From NCBI GenBank assembly GCA_003427395.1, contig BFEA01000006.1:3788663-3808744 (forward strand): a stretch of 20,082 bases of DNA, written 5' to 3'. The notes beneath the pieces are model-generated. The model was not told the DNA's origin. It worked only from the letters and a program-made list of their open reading frames with translations, and ran no database searches. This document shows, in pieces, positions 17,019-20,082 of this stretch; within the stretch, counting starts at the first letter, position 1; each line of letters begins with the position of its first letter. Source of the stretch: Chara braunii. Lineage: Eukaryota > Streptophyta > Charophyceae > Charales > Characeae. The position numbers were made by a program, and so were the translations under genes.

Positions 17019-17240
17019 GACTGTCAGACTCTAAAAAAAATAACCAAAAAAAAAAACCAACAACGCTTTGGCTGTGAAAGTGGTTGGATGCATTTGAACG
17101 TGGTTAGGGTGAGTATGCCCTCAGTGAGGGCGTTTTGAGCAAGAGGTATATGTGCTGCCTTGCTGGCAGGGCCATGAAGAAAAAAACAAAACCAGAAAAA
17201 AAGGAGAAACAACAACGTTTCCCTCTCCCCGTAATAGTGG

Positions 17241-18218
17241 TCAGATGCATTCAGGAAAGTGATCATTTGCTTATGGTCTCCATGACGTTCTTTCACGACA
17301 TCATTGCTCTCTGGCATGTTTGTTCTTTTTTTTTCTTTCGGTTCAGGCAGACCGGTGGCACCAGTGCCATTTTCGAAATTCCTACTGCAGGTACCCTCAC
17401 GCAGAAGGCTCGGAAAATAGTGGCGCGTAGTGGGCAGGTAGGTTCGAAATCTTAGGTGCGGGTGTACTGGTGGTTTTACGGAAAAGAGTGGACAAACAAG
17501 CAGATCCGATCCTCAATAATACAAGGGGCTCGCCTGACAATAATGACAGACTGGCAACGAAAGGTGACGAAATCAGAAAACAGGCAGACGAGGATGCAAT
17601 GGTTCAAAGAAACCTGGTGTGTACGAGACAAGATGGTCTCCATAGTTGAGGGGAAAGTGAGATTGATGGATTGGTTATTTAAAGGGTAGGTTGGTAGATT
17701 CAACGCTCGGTTGCAGGTTTGGTCACGGTAGACAGGCAGAGTTTTAGGAGTAGGAGGGAGCGTGAGATAATACTAAAGTCTCGTGCAGAGACTACCACCG
17801 AATTAGGTGGATCCAAGGGAACTTACTAACAGAGTGGTGTTGTTAAGTAAATATATTTTATGATTTGTGTGGTATTTTGTGGGGGTTTTCTTATCTCTAG
17901 GGGTGGTAGACTTTCTCTTTCTTTCTTTTTTTCTTCTTGTTCCTTTTTTCTTTTGTTCTTTGAATTGTTTGGCTTTGTTGGTCTTGTAGCCAAATTTGTT
18001 ATTTCATGGTCGTGGATAATTCGGGACAGCGGTCTAGATTCGACCAATTCGACGCTGTGTAACTGTACGCGGCAACGGAGATGCACACCGTCCAAGTCAT
18101 CTAGCGGTCCGTTTTGAATAAAAAACGGCAATAGAGACTATCTTTGTTTTTTCTTACAACAAAAAACAGAAGTAAATCCTTTCTCTCGAATACTACTCCC
18201 CCTACCCTTGCCATTTTC
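17241..18218. other. No recognisable gene
   Basis: Mixed sequence with a pyrimidine-rich stretch (17913-17963). Two back-to-back hairpins lie at 17778-17792 (GTCTC-GTGCA-GAGAC) and 17795-17810 (CCACC-GAATTA-GGTGG). A 77-codon open stretch at 17456-17689 (+) has no recognisable motif. The region may be further LINE or LTR debris, but I cannot show it. Confidence 0.5.
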
Positions 18219-18310
18219 CGTTGAGCTCGCTGCCTCCTTTTTCCGAGACAGCTAGCTCAACGACCCTCTTGTTCCCCCAAGAGGCTTTTGAGAATCTTCA
18301 AGGGTGAGCT
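18219..18310. repeat. Cluster of three consecutive hairpins
   Basis: CGTTGAGCTCGCTG (18219-18232) pairs with CAGCTAGCTCAACG (18249-18262) with one mismatch in 14. CCTCTTG (18265-18271) pairs with CAAGAGG (18278-18284) perfectly. CTTTTGAG then pairs with TTCAAGGG if G-U pairs are allowed. Such a series suggests a structured RNA or a transposon end, but no family is recognised. Confidence 0.65.
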
Positions 18311-18404
18311 AGTTTTCCTTGGAGTCTAGCAACTCCCTTCATTCCCTTCTCTTCACTTGTTTGTCCTTTCATAGGGTAGGATTGTTCTTTCTTGATGACC
18401 CGTT

Positions 18405-19016
18405 GTGTTCATATTGGTTCCTTCAATCATTAAAAAGGTGCAAAGTGCACGAGCCCGCTGGGCTCAAAAGAAGAAGGGGAGAGCACCCATTCGGTCGGAT
18501 CACTCCGCCATGGGATTTTCATTGGAACCTGGCCTAAGCCAAACACCAACCGCCTGCCAGGTAACCGGAGCCCTTCTTTCATACGAAGAGGAAGGGTCGA
18601 CCTGCGACTTGCCCAAGGCTTCCTCGGACTGGCGAACACCAGCACCGGACGAAGGAGGGGTAGAGTCATTCCTCAAAGGAACGACTGATCAAGTGCATAG
18701 CATGCATGTTATACCTCCAGGCCTAGCCATGTCATGCGCCCAACCACCCTCAAATCTGATTTCTCACAAGGGAAAGAGCAAACACAAGTCCATTTTCCTT
18801 ATCTTGGGTTGTGTACACGTCAATGCGTCGGGCGCCCCCGTCGGAATCGCAAGGGTCAATTTAACCCCATGCCCGTCACCTCCACCATTTTTGTACGGCC
18901 AAACCCCGGTAGACTTTCGAGCCTTAGTCGACCCCACTGCGGGTTCCAGTTGGCTCGGCCCGCCCACACTCATGCTCAGGGTGCGGGCCATTCGTCCCAA
19001 GGCCACCCCCACCTAG
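18405..19016 (+). CDS. Unrecognised 203-codon open frame
   Basis: This is the longest uninterrupted frame in the window, in a GC-richer stretch than its surroundings. The product begins MFILVPSIIKKVQSARARWA and is rich in Pro, Ser and Gly. It includes SCAQPPSNLISHKGKSKH, then KSIFLILGCVHVNASGAP, and ends near RVRAIRPKATPT. I see no domain, signal peptide, membrane segment, ribosomal or transposase motif. Higher GC lowers stop density, so an open frame of this size can occur by chance. It could equally be a piece of an unrecognised retroelement protein. No neighbouring feature suggests a function. Confidence 0.2.
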   Translation: MFILVPSIIKKVQSARARWAQKKKGRAPIRSDHSAMGFSLEPGLSQTPTACQVTGALLSYEEEGSTCDLPKASSDWRTPAPDEGGVESFLKGTTDQVHSMHVIPPGLAMSCAQPPSNLISHKGKSKHKSIFLILGCVHVNASGAPVGIARVNLTPCPSPPPFLYGQTPVDFRALVDPTAGSSWLGPPTLMLRVRAIRPKATPT

Positions 19017-19042
19017 TGCTTTGAGATGGATGGGGGTGGGCC
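19001..19042. repeat. GC-rich imperfect hairpin
   Basis: GGCCACCCCCA (19001-19011) pairs with TGGGGGTGGGCC (19031-19042) with one bulged base. A second GC-rich pair, GGCCCGC and GCGGGCC, lies just upstream (about 18957-18989). Confidence 0.55.
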
Positions 19043-19994
19043 ATCGCGCGAGAGGGCTTTGACATTGGGGATATAGCTCAACCCTCATGCCGGGTGGTAG
19101 TCTCGCTGGTCATTCCGCAACGCTGATTTTTTTTTGATTCTTTATTGTGTTCTCAAGCAACTGCTCCTTCTAATACGCAGGCAGTCCAGGAGTTCTTTGA
19201 GCCTTTCTCTTCTCTTGTGCGTAGGTTAAGCGTCATCCTTAGGCCACGCACCATTTCCCTAAGCATTTTGGCTATATGACATCATCGGGGTGCGGTGAGG
19301 CCGTCCTTCCCCTCGCCTCTACGCATCCATCGGATCTCACAATTTGCTTCCCACAGGGCCCTTAATCTTTTCGGGGTCCTCATACGCATGCACAGACAAT
19401 CATCACATTTTTCTTGATACGACTGCACTCTCAATAACACTTCCAAGTCTTCAAGTGCAAGCGTCATTTTCATGAATTGGCTCTATGTCAAGGGTCCCAT
19501 AGCCCATTTGTCCCTCTTCCCTTTCCCTCTTCATCCCACTCAAGGCATTTCTAGCCATTACTCACCTGCACAATCCCACACAAGCGAGGAGATTCATACA
19601 ATGTCTCCCGTTGGGGGTCAACACATAGCCCTTCCCACATGCCTATTCTTTCCATGCTCTTTGACTGTGCTTTGTTCCCTTCTTGTAGCTCAATCAGCTT
19701 ATCCTCTTCTCAAAGTCATGCAGTCGGGGAAATGGTTGAGTCAAACCGACCTCTCTCTCAACTTATGTTTCCTTCCGGATCCCGCCTTTCTCCCACTCTT
19801 TCAAATGTTCTTTCTATTTTGCCTCCTTGGTGGCACAAGGGACCAGCTATCCTCCCCTTGCCCTTTTTCTCCACCAACTGAAGTCTGATTTCGTTTACCG
19901 TCCGTACCCTAGCAATGTTTCCAAGTGAGGGGAGAAGAGGTTAGTCATATGCCAAGTGAGGGGGAGGGAGAGAGGGGGCAAGGCAAAAGGAGAG

Positions 19995-19997
<3 letters not shown>
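19043..19997. other. No recognisable gene
   Basis: Pyrimidine-rich on the plus strand. A 63-codon minus frame (19473-19282) starting MKMTLALEDLEVLLRVQSYQ and a 138-codon plus frame (19472-19888) show no family motif. GGGGATATAGCTCA at 19067 matches a tRNA 5' end for 14 bases but nothing after it fits. Confidence 0.5.

Positions 19998-20082
<85 letters not shown>
19998..20082. repeat. GA microsatellite running off the window
   Basis: At least 40 uninterrupted GA repeats extend to the last base, so the full length is unknown. The PLE leaders carry GA tracts too, but here no PLE sequence is visible beside it. Confidence 0.97.

Larger units (their letters stand above)
9438..17240 (+). mobile_element. 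Degenerate LINE (non-LTR retrotransposon)
   Basis: Gag-like ORF1, an extra middle ORF, and ORF2 with AP endonuclease, reverse transcriptase and zf-RVT finger follow one another on the plus strand. They end in a 3' region of repeated units with A-rich linkers. All frames carry stops and frameshifts, so the copy is inactive. The body is otherwise near full length, which is less usual than 5' truncation. The left boundary (end of PLE homology) and right boundary (last recognisable 3' unit) are estimates. No target duplication was found. Confidence 0.88.
16085..17240 (+). repeat. LINE 3' region: ~127-bp units with A-rich linkers
   Basis: Units begin at about 16104, 16231 and 17072, with a partial one near 17216. 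Units 1 and 2 share CGTGATTGCA, TTGGATACACTTTTTGGAGT and CACTTCAGCAGAACGTA. Unit 3 is more diverged (GTTGGATGCATTTGAACG). Each unit is preceded by an A-rich linker such as TCTCAAAAAAAGAGAAACAA. Unit 2 is split by the inverted-repeat element. The units overlap the ORF2 end and look like a repeated 3' tail. Confidence 0.75.

Noticed and set aside
19067-19080. GGGGATATAGCTCA resembling the start of a tRNA-Ala gene
   Set aside because: Only 14 bases match. No D-loop, anticodon arm or T arm follows.

Overview
The window reads as plant nuclear DNA made almost wholly of old, nested transposable elements. I find no intact host gene. Signs of a plant nuclear genome are a degenerate LINE with a plant-type zf-RVT tail, a tRNA-headed SINE, a PIF/Harbinger-like element with a TTA target duplication, a gypsy-like LTR fragment, and long poly-A and GA/CT/CA tracts. 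The two coding retroelements look more like families I associate with non-seed land plants (ferns, lycophytes, bryophytes) than with flowering plants. That placement is inference from memory, not a search result.

Layout. 1-953: CA/CT microsatellite, then a probable minus-strand LTR fragment. 1444-1746: a short poly-A retroposon inside a 12-bp target duplication. 2409-9437: a decayed minus-strand Penelope-like element (PLE). It has two direct flanking copies of a terminal repeat (pLTR-like; A at 2409-3470, B from 7693 to 9437). Its reading frame (about 7754 down to 3490) runs CCHC zinc knuckle, coiled coil, SAP-like helix, N-terminal GIY-YIG endonuclease, reverse transcriptase. Each terminal repeat carries a remnant of a type I hammerhead ribozyme. 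Copy A has the CUGAUGA box but lost the GAAA arm; copy B kept GAAA and the cleavage-site arm but has a mutated box. Copy B was later split by a 138-bp insertion and by an 895-bp PIF/Harbinger-like element, which itself holds a SINE.

9438-17240: a plus-strand LINE. ORF1 (gag-like, CCHC knuckle) is followed by an extra small ORF, then ORF2 with AP endonuclease, reverse transcriptase and zf-RVT domains, all broken by stops and frameshifts. Its 3' end is a series of ~127-bp units joined by A-rich linkers. One unit is interrupted by a ~685-bp element with near-perfect 27-bp inverted repeats. 17240-20082: no recognised gene, several strong hairpins, one open 203-codon frame of unknown nature, and a terminal GA microsatellite.

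The strongest candidate for an unusual system is the PLE: a GIY-YIG domain placed before the RT, tandem-type terminal repeats that include the ORF start, and a hammerhead ribozyme reconstructable only by comparing the two repeats. The insertion order is readable. The PLE came first, then the Harbinger-like element into copy B, then the SINE into that.
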